Below are positions 8,036-14,787 of a stretch of 64,000 bases of DNA, in pieces; the first letter of the stretch is position 1; each line of letters begins with the position of its first letter. The DNA comes from Methylobacterium sp. J-068 (GTDB lineage Bacteria > Pseudomonadota > Alphaproteobacteria > Rhizobiales > Beijerinckiaceae), in assembly GCF_022829445.1 (NCBI RefSeq), contig NZ_JAKSXY010000081.1:1-64000 (forward strand), read 5' to 3'. The notes below the pieces were generated by a model. The model was given only the letters and a program-made list of their open reading frames with translations. It ran no database searches and was not told the DNA's origin. Made by a program: the position numbers and the translations under genes.

Positions 8036-8581
8036 TCAGGAGCGGTTCGGCAGGGGCTCGGTGAGGAGGCGGTTCTTCACCACCCAGCGCATGGCATGCG
8101 CCCAGGTGTCGTCGGTGTCGGCACGAATCACCACGCGGCCGCCCCGGATGACCTTGCCCGTGGCGGCCTCCGCGATGGTGACGGTGAGGTTGAAGATCTG
8201 GTTCGAGCCCTTCTCGACGAAGCCGCTGACGGCGAGGTCCGCCCCCAGCGTCTTGGCGATGGCGGCGGCGCAGCCGTCGCACTTGTAGAGCGGGGCCTGC
8301 TTGGCGATCTCGGCTGCCTGGGGCGCGACGTCGACCGGCTCGACGCTGTCGCCGAGGGCCTTGCGCAGTTCCTCGGTGACCAGCCCGAGGCGCCGGACCT
8401 CGTCCGGCCGGGCCTTGCGTCCGCCGACCACGCCGGGATCGAACAGCTCGACGCCGAAGATCGCGGCCTTCTCGGGCGCGGCCTCGGCGTGCCTCGTGGC
8501 GGCGAGGCTCGACAGGGCGGCGGTCGCCAGCGCGGCGCCGAGCGTCCATCCGGATCGGGAGCGGGGCAGGAAACGGACCAT
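8036..8581 (-). CDS. Secreted DUF2380-type protein divergent from the lut cluster
   Basis: The 181-residue product has an N-terminal signal (MVRFLPRSRSGWTLGAALATA, cleavage near RHAEA). A single domain resembling DUF2380/DUF3280 follows. These secreted proteins recur beside PQQ-alcohol-dehydrogenase-associated ABC transporters. A CDGC motif (YKCDGCAAAIAKTLGADLAVSGFV) near the middle could form a disulfide or bind metal or cofactor. The ATG at 8581 was chosen because it begins the signal peptide. It is divergent from lutA, so the two may share the control region at 8582-8955. Its function is unknown. Confidence 0.75.
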   Translation of the reverse strand: MVRFLPRSRSGWTLGAALATAALSSLAATRHAEAAPEKAAIFGVELFDPGVVGGRKARPDEVRRLGLVTEELRKALGDSVEPVDVAPQAAEIAKQAPLYKCDGCAAAIAKTLGADLAVSGFVEKGSNQIFNLTVTIAEAATGKVIRGGRVVIRADTDDTWAHAMRWVVKNRLLTEPLPNRS

Positions 8582-8955
8582 GAGGAGGACGCTCTCCGCT
8601 GGGTTGGCAAGGCGGGGTCGGCAAGCCGGAACGGTGACGAGGCCGAGCGACGACGAGCCCGGAACGCTCGGGCAACGCGCGCGATGGCCCGCATGATCCG
8701 GCGGGTTCGGTCTCATCCGCCGAGATCCGCTCGGAGGCGATCCGCCCGGAGGAGATCTGCCCGGAATCGCGGTTCGGTGCAATCGTGGGTCGGGCGGACC
8801 GGGCCGGCGCCGGGGCGCCGTTCACGGCCGGCGCGAGACGGCGCGGGGGGCCCTTTCGCCGGCCGCACGCGGCGTGATCCGCCCCGCGAGCTTATGAATT
8901 CCTTATCAAACGATGATTGAGCGGGCGGCCGCAATCTTGTTAGCCTGCCCGCCAC
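8582..8955. other. Divergent control region between the DUF2380 gene and lutA
   Basis: This 374-base gap holds the promoters for both directions. It contains three tandem 15-bp units at 8722-8766, then GC-rich DNA, then a less GC-rich stretch at about 8890-8940 (GAATTCCTTATCAAACGATGATTGAG) where a lutA promoter is most likely. No purine-rich ribosome-binding site precedes the lutA ATG. I see no coding gene here. Confidence 0.5.
8722..8766. repeat. Three tandem 15-bp direct repeats upstream of lutA
   Basis: The units GAGATCCGCTCGGAG (8722), GCGATCCGCCCGGAG (8737) and GAGATCTGCCCGGAA (8752) abut exactly and differ at two or three positions each. They lie in the divergent control region about 190 bases before lutA and 140 bases before the DUF2380 gene start. 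Regular spacing and position suggest a cooperative protein-binding array, but chance GC-rich duplication is possible. Confidence 0.5.
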
Positions 8956-10236
8956 ATGCCCATGCCGACCCACATCCTCCTCGCCCCGCTCGCCCTCAGC
9001 CTGGGGCTGTGCGGCCCCGGCCTCGACGCGGCCTTCGCCCAGGATTCGACCCAACCGCCCGGCCAGGCGTCCGGCCAGGCGCCTAGCACTGAGGCCCGGC
9101 CGGCCGCCGCGCCGGCGATCCATCCGAGCGAGACGCATATCGGGATGATCTACCGGCCCGAACCGGCGCCGTCCTCCTACGACGCCGAGGCGGTTCCGGA
9201 GGACGAGGGCGTCGCCGGCGCCCGGATGGCGATCAAGGACAACAACAACACCGGCCGCTTCACCAAGCAGACCTACCTGCTGGACGAGATCGCCCTCGAC
9301 GGGGACAAGGACGCGGTCGCGGCGGCGCGCGATCTGGCGGGGCGCGGTATCCGCTATCTCATCGTGGCGCTGCCGGCGGGCGAATTGCTCGCCATCGCGG
9401 ACGCGCTCAAGGGGCAGGGCGTCACGATCTTCAACGTCGCGGCTCCCGACGACCGCCTGCGCGGCGCCGATTGCCGGCGCAACGTCTTCCACGTCGTCCC
9501 GAGCCGGGCGATGCAGACCGATGCGCTGGCGCAGTTCTTCACCCTGATGCGCTGGCGCAAGATGTTCCTGATTGTCGGGCCGCAGGAGAACGACCGGCTC
9601 TACGCGGAGGCCTTCAAGAAAGCGGCGCGAAAGTTCAACCTGAAGATCAGCGCCGAGAAGCCCTGGACCTTCGGGCCGCTGGCCAAGGCGCGCGGCGACA
9701 CGCCGACCCGCTCCGAGGCGATGGTCTTCACCCGGGGGCTCGACTACGACATCGCGGTGGTGGCCGACGAGGCCGGGGATTGGGGCGACTACGTTCCGTT
9801 CCGCACCGTCGATCCGCGCCCCGTGGCCGGCACGCAGGGGCTGATCGCCAGCACCTGGCACCCGACCCTGGAGACCTGGGGCGCGGCGCAGGCCCAGAAC
9901 CGGTTCCGGCGCCAGAGCGGCCGGCTGATGCGCCCCCTCGATTATCAGGCCTGGGCGGCGGTGCGCTCGGTGGGCGAGGCGGCGACCCAGAAGAAGACCG
10001 CCGATCCGGCGGTGCTGGCGCCCTACTTCGCCGATCCGGCTTTCAGCCTGCCGGCCTACAAGGGCGTCTCCCTGACCTACCGTCCCTGGGACCACCAGCT
10101 GCGCCAGCCCATCATCGTGGTGCAGCCCAAAGCCATGGTCTCGGTGGCGCCCGAGCAGGGCTTCACGCACCAGCGCACGCCGCTGGACACCCTCGGCACC
10201 GATTTGCCCGAGACGACCTGCAAATTCGCCGAGTAG
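8956..10236 (+). CDS. lutA: LutA: ABC transporter periplasmic binding protein of the lanthanide uptake cluster
   Basis: The 426-residue protein has a Sec signal peptide (LLAPLALSLGLCGPG, cleavage near AAFA). A Pro/Ala/Gln-rich linker follows, then a type I periplasmic binding fold (HIGMIYRPE, GARMAIKDNNNTGRF, IFNVAAPDDRLR, KMFLIVGPQENDRLYAEAF). It resembles the binding-protein family tied to PQQ-dependent alcohol dehydrogenase systems (TIGR03863 type). Gene order with lutB-lutH and lanM matches the lut cluster of Methylorubrum extorquens, where this gene is lutA. There the transporter moves lanthanides into the cytoplasm for sensing. The ATG at 8956 is followed by a second in-frame ATG six bases later. 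Confidence 0.9.
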   Translation: MPMPTHILLAPLALSLGLCGPGLDAAFAQDSTQPPGQASGQAPSTEARPAAAPAIHPSETHIGMIYRPEPAPSSYDAEAVPEDEGVAGARMAIKDNNNTGRFTKQTYLLDEIALDGDKDAVAAARDLAGRGIRYLIVALPAGELLAIADALKGQGVTIFNVAAPDDRLRGADCRRNVFHVVPSRAMQTDALAQFFTLMRWRKMFLIVGPQENDRLYAEAFKKAARKFNLKISAEKPWTFGPLAKARGDTPTRSEAMVFTRGLDYDIAVVADEAGDWGDYVPFRTVDPRPVAGTQGLIASTWHPTLETWGAAQAQNRFRRQSGRLMRPLDYQAWAAVRSVGEAATQKKTADPAVLAPYFADPAFSLPAYKGVSLTYRPWDHQLRQPIIVVQPKAMVSVAPEQGFTHQRTPLDTLGTDLPETTCKFAE

Positions 10237-10303
10237 CGGCACGCATGGGCGAGGCGGTCCACCTGCGGCAACACGGATCGATCCCCGCTTGCGGTCGCAC
10301 GCT

Positions 10304-10330
10304 CCCCGTGACACGGGGCTGCACTATAGT
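10304..10330 (+). promoter_or_regulatory. Candidate lutB promoter with overlapping palindrome
   Basis: In the 145-base lutA-lutB gap the dyad CCCCGTG-A-CACGGGG (10304-10318) is followed six bases later by TATAGT, a good -10 hexamer, at 10325-10330. The dyad covers the place where a -35 element would lie. That is a typical position for a repressor or activator site. The ATG of lutB is 51 bases downstream of the -10. Confidence 0.45.
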
Positions 10331-10381
10331 AACGCTCGATCAATCGCGCACGAGACGGCGATGGTCCCGAGGAGGAACCCC

Positions 10382-11413
10382 ATGAATCGCGGCTTCAGGG
10401 CAGGTGCGTCCGGAACGATGCCGGGCCTGGCTAAGCAGGGCTTGGCGATGCTCGGTCTGGCGATGCTCGCCGGCACGGCGCTCACCGGGGCCACGCCGGC
10501 GCAGGCCTACACGGTCTACGTCACGAACGAGAAGGGCAACTCCGTCAGCGTCATCGACAGCGAGAGCATGGCGGTGACCGCCACCTGGAAGGTCGGCCGG
10601 CGCCCGCGCGGCGTCACCACCAGCAAGGACGGCAAGGAACTGTTCGTCTGCGCCAGCGACGACGACCGCATCGACGTGCTCGACACCAGCACCGGCAAGG
10701 TGGTCCGCTCGCTCCGCTCCGGCCCCGATCCGGAGCAGTTCATCCTCGGCCCCCAGGGCAACCTGCTCTACGTCGCCAACGAGGACGACAGCCAAGTCAC
10801 GGTCATCGACGTCGAGAAGAACAAGGTCATGGCCGAGGTGCCCGTGGGCGTCGAGCCGGAAGGCATGGGCCTGTCGCCGGACGGCAAGATCCTGGTGAAC
10901 ACCTCCGAGACCACCAACATGGCTCACTTCATCGACACCACGACCTTCGCGGTGATCGACAACGTGCTCGTGGACGCCCGGCCGCGCTTTGCCGAATTCA
11001 CGGCGGACGGGAAGCTCCTCTGGGTCTCGGCCGAGGTCGGCGGCACCATCAGCGTGATCGACGTCGCCGCGCGCCGCGTGATCAAGAAGATCACCTTCAA
11101 GATCCCGAGCGTGAACGACGAGGCGATCCAGCCGGTCGGAATCCGCATCACCAAGGACGGCACGAAGGCCTTCGTGGCGCTCGGACCCGCCAACCGCATC
11201 GCGGTGATCGACGCCAAGACCTACGCGGTGGAGAAGTACCTGCCCGTGGGCCAGCGCGTCTGGCAGCTCGCCTTCACGCCGGACCAGAAGCTGCTGTTCT
11301 CCACCAACGGCTCCTCCAACGACATTTCGGTGGTGGACGTGGCGGCCGAGAAAGTGATCAAGAGCATTCCCGTGGGGCTGCTGCCCTGGGGGGTCGCGGT
11401 CTCGCCGAATTGA
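10382..11413 (+). CDS. lutB: LutB: exported YVTN beta-propeller protein
   Basis: The 343-residue protein starts at ATG 10382, seven bases after AGGAGG; an in-frame ATG upstream lacks such a site. A long signal peptide (AMLGLAMLAGTALTGATPAQA) precedes a seven-blade-type propeller with YVTNEKGNSVSVIDSES, YVANEDDSQVTVIDVEK and FSTNGSSNDISVVDV repeats. It matches the PQQ-catabolism-associated beta-propeller family (TIGR03866 type). In the lut cluster this exported protein is lutB; its role is unproven but periplasmic. The fold is shared with the protein at 2738. Confidence 0.88.
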   Translation: MNRGFRAGASGTMPGLAKQGLAMLGLAMLAGTALTGATPAQAYTVYVTNEKGNSVSVIDSESMAVTATWKVGRRPRGVTTSKDGKELFVCASDDDRIDVLDTSTGKVVRSLRSGPDPEQFILGPQGNLLYVANEDDSQVTVIDVEKNKVMAEVPVGVEPEGMGLSPDGKILVNTSETTNMAHFIDTTTFAVIDNVLVDARPRFAEFTADGKLLWVSAEVGGTISVIDVAARRVIKKITFKIPSVNDEAIQPVGIRITKDGTKAFVALGPANRIAVIDAKTYAVEKYLPVGQRVWQLAFTPDQKLLFSTNGSSNDISVVDVAAEKVIKSIPVGLLPWGVAVSPN

Positions 11414-11427
11414 TCTTTGCCGCGACC

Positions 11428-11472
11428 GCCGTCGTTCCGGCGCCGCGCTGCGGCGCCCGGCCCGACGACGGC
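11428..11472 (+). promoter_or_regulatory. Long stem-loop in the lutB-lutC gap
   Basis: An outer stem GCCGTCGT/ACGACGGC encloses an inner stem around GGCGCC(G)/(C)GGCGCC. The structure begins 15 bases after the lutB stop and ends 48 bases before lutC. There is no T-tract, so it is more likely an mRNA-processing or stability hairpin, or a partial terminator, than a full stop. Confidence 0.4.
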
Positions 11473-11519
11473 ACGCAGAACGACGACCGCCCGAAGGCGG
11501 CGAACGGGAGGATGACGAC

Positions 11520-11975
11520 ATGAAGCGGACGCTGCGGCTCACCGCCCTCGCTTTGGCGGCGGCCCTCGCCGCCGGACCGGCCCTGCTGGCGCCGAAGCCG
11601 GCACACGCCCTCGACCTGACGAAGAAGCGCGCCAACCTGCCGGACCTCGTGCTGGGCAACGAGGAGGGCAACGACTTCGTGGTCGAGAACCGGGAGATCG
11701 AGCTCGAATCCGGCAAGGCCTACCGCCTGCGCATCGTCGCCAAGGGCCGGCAGGAGTACAAGTTCTACGCCACCGAGTTCTTCCGCAACATCTGGTTCAA
11801 CCAGATCGTGATCCAGCACCTGGAGATCCACGGCAGCGGCCCGCCGGACCACCTCGAATTCGACGATCCGGGCGAGATCGCGATCGAGTTCGTGACCATC
11901 AAGCCCGGTGAGTACCCCTGGTCGGTCCGTGGACTCGAGTCCAAGGGCATGACCGGCAAATTCGTCGTGAAGTGA
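11520..11975 (+). CDS. lutC: LutC: secreted cupredoxin-fold protein lacking copper ligands
   Basis: The 151-residue protein has a signal peptide (LRLTALALAAALAAGPALL, cleavage near AHA). A small beta-rich domain follows that resembles a cupredoxin. The C-terminal segment PGEYPWSVRGLESKGMTGKF lines up with the cupredoxin copper loop (PG-x-Y, C-x-x-P-G-H, M-x-G). The Cys and His ligands are absent and only the Met position remains. Acidic residues are frequent instead (NEEGNDF, HLEFDDPGE). It starts eight bases after GGGAGGA. Position identifies it as lutC; a metal-binding role other than copper is inference. Confidence 0.78.
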   Translation: MKRTLRLTALALAAALAAGPALLAPKPAHALDLTKKRANLPDLVLGNEEGNDFVVENREIELESGKAYRLRIVAKGRQEYKFYATEFFRNIWFNQIVIQHLEIHGSGPPDHLEFDDPGEIAIEFVTIKPGEYPWSVRGLESKGMTGKFVVK

Positions 11976-12018
11976 GTTTCTGGTCAAGCAAGTTCCTCAT
12001 CAACCCGGAATCCCAGCG

Positions 12019-12261
12019 ATGCGCCTCGCCCTCCTCGCCCTCGCGACCCTCGTGTCGGCCGCGCCCGCCCTCGCGGACGACAAGGCCGCCTGTCAGGAGG
12101 GCATCGCGATGATCAGGGCCGAGATCGCCAGGCCGGCTCCGGAGGCGGTCCAGCCGAAGCTGAAGAAGGCCCTGCGGGTCGCTGAGCGCGAGCTGGGGGA
12201 GGGCGAGTTCGACGAGTGCCTCGACGCGGTCGGGGATGCCAAGCGGGCCCTGAAGCCGTGA
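12019..12261 (+). CDS. lutD: LutD: small secreted two-cysteine helical protein
   Basis: The 80-residue product has a signal peptide (RLALLALATLVSAAPALA). A helical-hairpin-like mature part of about 60 residues follows, with one Cys near each end (ACQEGIAMIRAEIA and FDECLDAVGDAKRALK). The same pattern recurs in the protein at 18122 on the other side of lanM. The stop overlaps the lutE start as GTGA. It corresponds by position to lutD, one of the exported proteins of unknown function in the cluster. Confidence 0.75.
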   Translation: MRLALLALATLVSAAPALADDKAACQEGIAMIRAEIARPAPEAVQPKLKKALRVAERELGEGEFDECLDAVGDAKRALKP

Positions 12262-13001
12262 ACGCCACCCCCGCCCTCGACGTCGCGAATGTCAGCCACC
12301 GCTTCGGTGCGCGGGCGGCCCTGTCGGACGTCTCGCTCAGCGTGGCGCGCGGGCGTTTCACCGCCCTGCTCGGGCCGAACGGAGCCGGCAAGACGACCCT
12401 GTTCTCGGTGATCACCCGGCTCTACGCGAACCAGGACGGACGGGTCTCGATCCTGGGCCACGCCCTCGACCGGGAGCCGAGCCGGGCGCTCGCCCGCCTC
12501 GGCGTGGTGTTCCAGGCGCGCACCCTGGATACCGACCTCACCGTGGAGCAGAACCTGCTCTACCACGCCAGCCTGCACGGCATCACCCGCAAGGCCGCCA
12601 AGGCGCGGATCGCCGGGCTCCTCGCCCGCGTGGGCTTGAGCGACCGGCGCGACGACAAGGTGCGCACCCTGTCGGGCGGCCAGTCCCGCCGCATCGAGAT
12701 CGCCCGCTCCCTGGTACACGAGCCGCGTCTGCTGCTCCTCGACGAGCCCACCGTGGGGCTCGATCTCGAGTCGCGCGCCGACATCGTCGCCATCGTCCGC
12801 ACCCTGGTGCGCGAGGAGGGATTGTCGGTGCTCTGGGCCACCCACATCTTCGAGGAGATCGACGCGGGCGACGCGGCGGTCGTGCTGCACAAGGGCCGCA
12901 TCGTGGCGCGCGGCACCGCCGGCTCCATCGCGCAGGGCGACGAGACCCTGGAGGCCGCCTTCCGGCGCCTCGTCGCCGAACCTCCGAGGCAGGCCGCATG
13001 A
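12258..13001 (+). CDS. lutE: LutE: ABC transporter ATP-binding protein
   Basis: The 247-residue ATPase carries Walker A GPNGAGKTT, the signature LSGGQSRRIEIAR, Walker B LLLLDEPTVGLD and the H-loop WATHIFEE. It resembles the PQQ-alcohol-dehydrogenase-associated ATPase family (TIGR03864 type) of ABC-2 exporters/importers. The GTG at 12258 gives a four-base overlap with lutD. The ATG of lutF overlaps its stop as ATGA, so ATPase and permease are translationally coupled. With LutA and LutF it forms the lanthanide ABC transporter. Confidence 0.93.
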   Translation: MNATPALDVANVSHRFGARAALSDVSLSVARGRFTALLGPNGAGKTTLFSVITRLYANQDGRVSILGHALDREPSRALARLGVVFQARTLDTDLTVEQNLLYHASLHGITRKAAKARIAGLLARVGLSDRRDDKVRTLSGGQSRRIEIARSLVHEPRLLLLDEPTVGLDLESRADIVAIVRTLVREEGLSVLWATHIFEEIDAGDAAVVLHKGRIVARGTAGSIAQGDETLEAAFRRLVAEPPRQAA

Positions 13002-13891
13002 CGACACCGCCCACCCTCTCGGCTCCGGCCACGCCCGGCCTGGCGGAGCGATCCACCCCCCATCTCGGGCGCCTCGACGCGGTCGGCTACCTCATCTGCC
13101 TCGGCGGCATCGTCCGCCGCGAACTGCTGCGCTTCTTCAACCAGAAGGAGCGCTTCTTCTCGGCCCTGGTGCGCCCGCTGGTCTGGCTGTTCATCTTCGC
13201 GGCGGGCTTCCGCAACACGCTCGGGGTCTCGATCGAGCCGCCCTACCAGACCTACGTGCTCTACGAGGTCTACGTGGTGCCGGGTCTCGCGGTGATGATC
13301 CAGCTCTTCAACGGCATGCAATCCTCGCTCTCGATGGTCTACGACCGCGAGGTCGGCTCGATGAAGGTGCTGCTCACCAGCCCCTATCCGCGCTGGCTGC
13401 TGCTGCTGGCCAAGCTGATCGCGGGCGTCACCGTCTCGGTGGTGCAGGCCTACGCCTTCCTCGCCATCGCGTGGTTCTGGGAACTCGACATCCCGGCCAT
13501 CGGCTACGTCGCGGCGCTGCCGGCCTTCATCGCCTCGGGGCTGATGCTCGGCGCCATCGGCCTGCTCCTGTCCTCGATGGTCAAGCAGCTGGAGAACTTC
13601 GCCAGCGTGATGAACTTCGTGATCTTCCCGATGTTCTTCGCGTCCTCGGCGCTCTACCCGCTCTGGCGCATCCGCGAATCCTCCGAGACGCTCTACTGGA
13701 TCTGCCAGCTCAATCCCTTCTCCCACGCGGTGCAGCTCGTCCGCTTCGCCCTCTACGGGCAGTTCGAGCCGATCGCCTGCGCGGTCGTCGTGGGCACCAC
13801 GCTGACCTTCTTCACCCTCGCCGTCGTCGCCTACGATCCCGGCCGCGGCATCATGGCCCGGCGCGGCGGCCCGGCCGGAGACAACGCCTGA
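12998..13891 (+). CDS. lutF: LutF: ABC-2 type permease
   Basis: The 297-residue membrane protein has about six transmembrane segments, for example PLVWLFIFAAGF, LIAGVTVSVVQAYAFLAI, YVAALPAFIASGLMLGAIGLL and VVVGTTLTFFTLAVVAY. It has the ABC-2 family motif region FVIFPMFFASSALYPL near residue 205. Its length is normal for the family. It is coupled to lutE upstream and overlaps lutG by one base (TGATG). It is the membrane component of the LutAEF transporter. ABC-2 permeases usually export, so use with a periplasmic binding protein is a known oddity of this cluster type. Confidence 0.92.
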   Translation: MTTPPTLSAPATPGLAERSTPHLGRLDAVGYLICLGGIVRRELLRFFNQKERFFSALVRPLVWLFIFAAGFRNTLGVSIEPPYQTYVLYEVYVVPGLAVMIQLFNGMQSSLSMVYDREVGSMKVLLTSPYPRWLLLLAKLIAGVTVSVVQAYAFLAIAWFWELDIPAIGYVAALPAFIASGLMLGAIGLLLSSMVKQLENFASVMNFVIFPMFFASSALYPLWRIRESSETLYWICQLNPFSHAVQLVRFALYGQFEPIACAVVVGTTLTFFTLAVVAYDPGRGIMARRGGPAGDNA

Positions 13892-14526
13892 TGTTCCGTT
13901 CCTCGACGTCCCCGCGCGCCCTCGCGGGCTTCGCCCTCCTCGTTCTCGGCGCCGGCCCGGCCGTCGCCCAGCCCAAGGCCGACCCCGACTGGCCCTGCGT
14001 CCAGCGCAAGGTCTCGACCCTGAGCCCCGGCACGGTCTGGACCGGGCCGGACCTTGAGGCCGCCGGTCCCTGGGGCGACGATTTCGAGGCCGCGGCGCTC
14101 GCCCAGAAGGTCGCCTCGCGCCGGACCGCCCTCTCCGAGGTCGACCCGCTGCTCGACGACTTCGCGAGCAAGGCGGGCGCCGACAAGGACAAGCGCCTCA
14201 CCCGCGTCTTCGCCGGGGTGTTCGAGGTCCTGAACAGCGAGCGCAACAAGGTGATCTCGGGCATCGGCCGCTACGCGCAAGGGCAGCGCCGCATGGCCGA
14301 GCGCATCCGCGATGAGGCCGATCAGATCAGCGCCACCAAGGATTCCCCGAGCGCGCAGGATGCGCGCGACATCCCCAAGGATGCCTCGGAACTGGAGACG
14401 AAGTTCACCTGGGACCGGCGCATCTTCCAGGAGCGCAGCCAGTCGCTGACCTATGTCTGCGAGGTCCCGACCCTCTTGGAACAGCGCCTCGGCGAGATCG
14501 CCCGCCGCATCCAGGCGCGCCTCTGA
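13891..14526 (+). CDS. lutG: LutG: secreted protein of unknown function
   Basis: The 211-residue protein begins with a signal peptide (LAGFALLVLGAGPAVA). A mature domain follows with Cys near the start (DWPCVQRKVSTL) and near the end (LTYVCEVPTLLEQRL). The middle is predicted mostly helical (FEVLNSERNKVISGIGRYAQGQRRMAERIRDEADQI). I recognise no characterised domain. The start overlaps the lutF stop by one base. It occupies the lutG position between permease and TonB receptor and is probably periplasmic. Confidence 0.8.
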   Translation: MFRSSTSPRALAGFALLVLGAGPAVAQPKADPDWPCVQRKVSTLSPGTVWTGPDLEAAGPWGDDFEAAALAQKVASRRTALSEVDPLLDDFASKAGADKDKRLTRVFAGVFEVLNSERNKVISGIGRYAQGQRRMAERIRDEADQISATKDSPSAQDARDIPKDASELETKFTWDRRIFQERSQSLTYVCEVPTLLEQRLGEIARRIQARL

Positions 14527-14532
14527 CGGAGC

Positions 14533-14563
14533 CGTTCCGGCCCCGTTCGCGGCCTCCGGAACG
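14533..14563 (+). promoter_or_regulatory. Stem-loop after lutG
   Basis: An 8-bp inverted repeat CGTTCCGG/CCGGAACG with a 15-base loop lies seven bases after the lutG stop. No T-run follows, so termination would be weak. The remaining 224 bases before lutH are less GC-rich near 14570-14640 and probably contain a separate lutH promoter. Confidence 0.35.
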
Positions 14564-14787
14564 ATTGCCACTTTATCCCGACAAACTTGCTGGACTTCCC
14601 CTAAGCCTCTGAACGGATACGAAAAAATGTGGCCGGCGGGCCACGCTTCCCGGCCAAGCAGAGCCTGAGGCCGCGAAAACGCGGAATCGCCTCGGCGCGC
14701 GATTGTCCTTCCCACACGCTTCTCTCAAGACTGTGATCGAAGCCCCGGCCAAGGGGCAAGAACAGTAAGAAGATCGAGGGTCTGGGA

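Noticed and set aside
7104..8825. A long minus-strand frame that joins mfnB to sequence upstream
   Set aside because: The part before 7862 overlaps the DUF2380 gene in another frame and is low-complexity; MfnB homology begins only near 7862.
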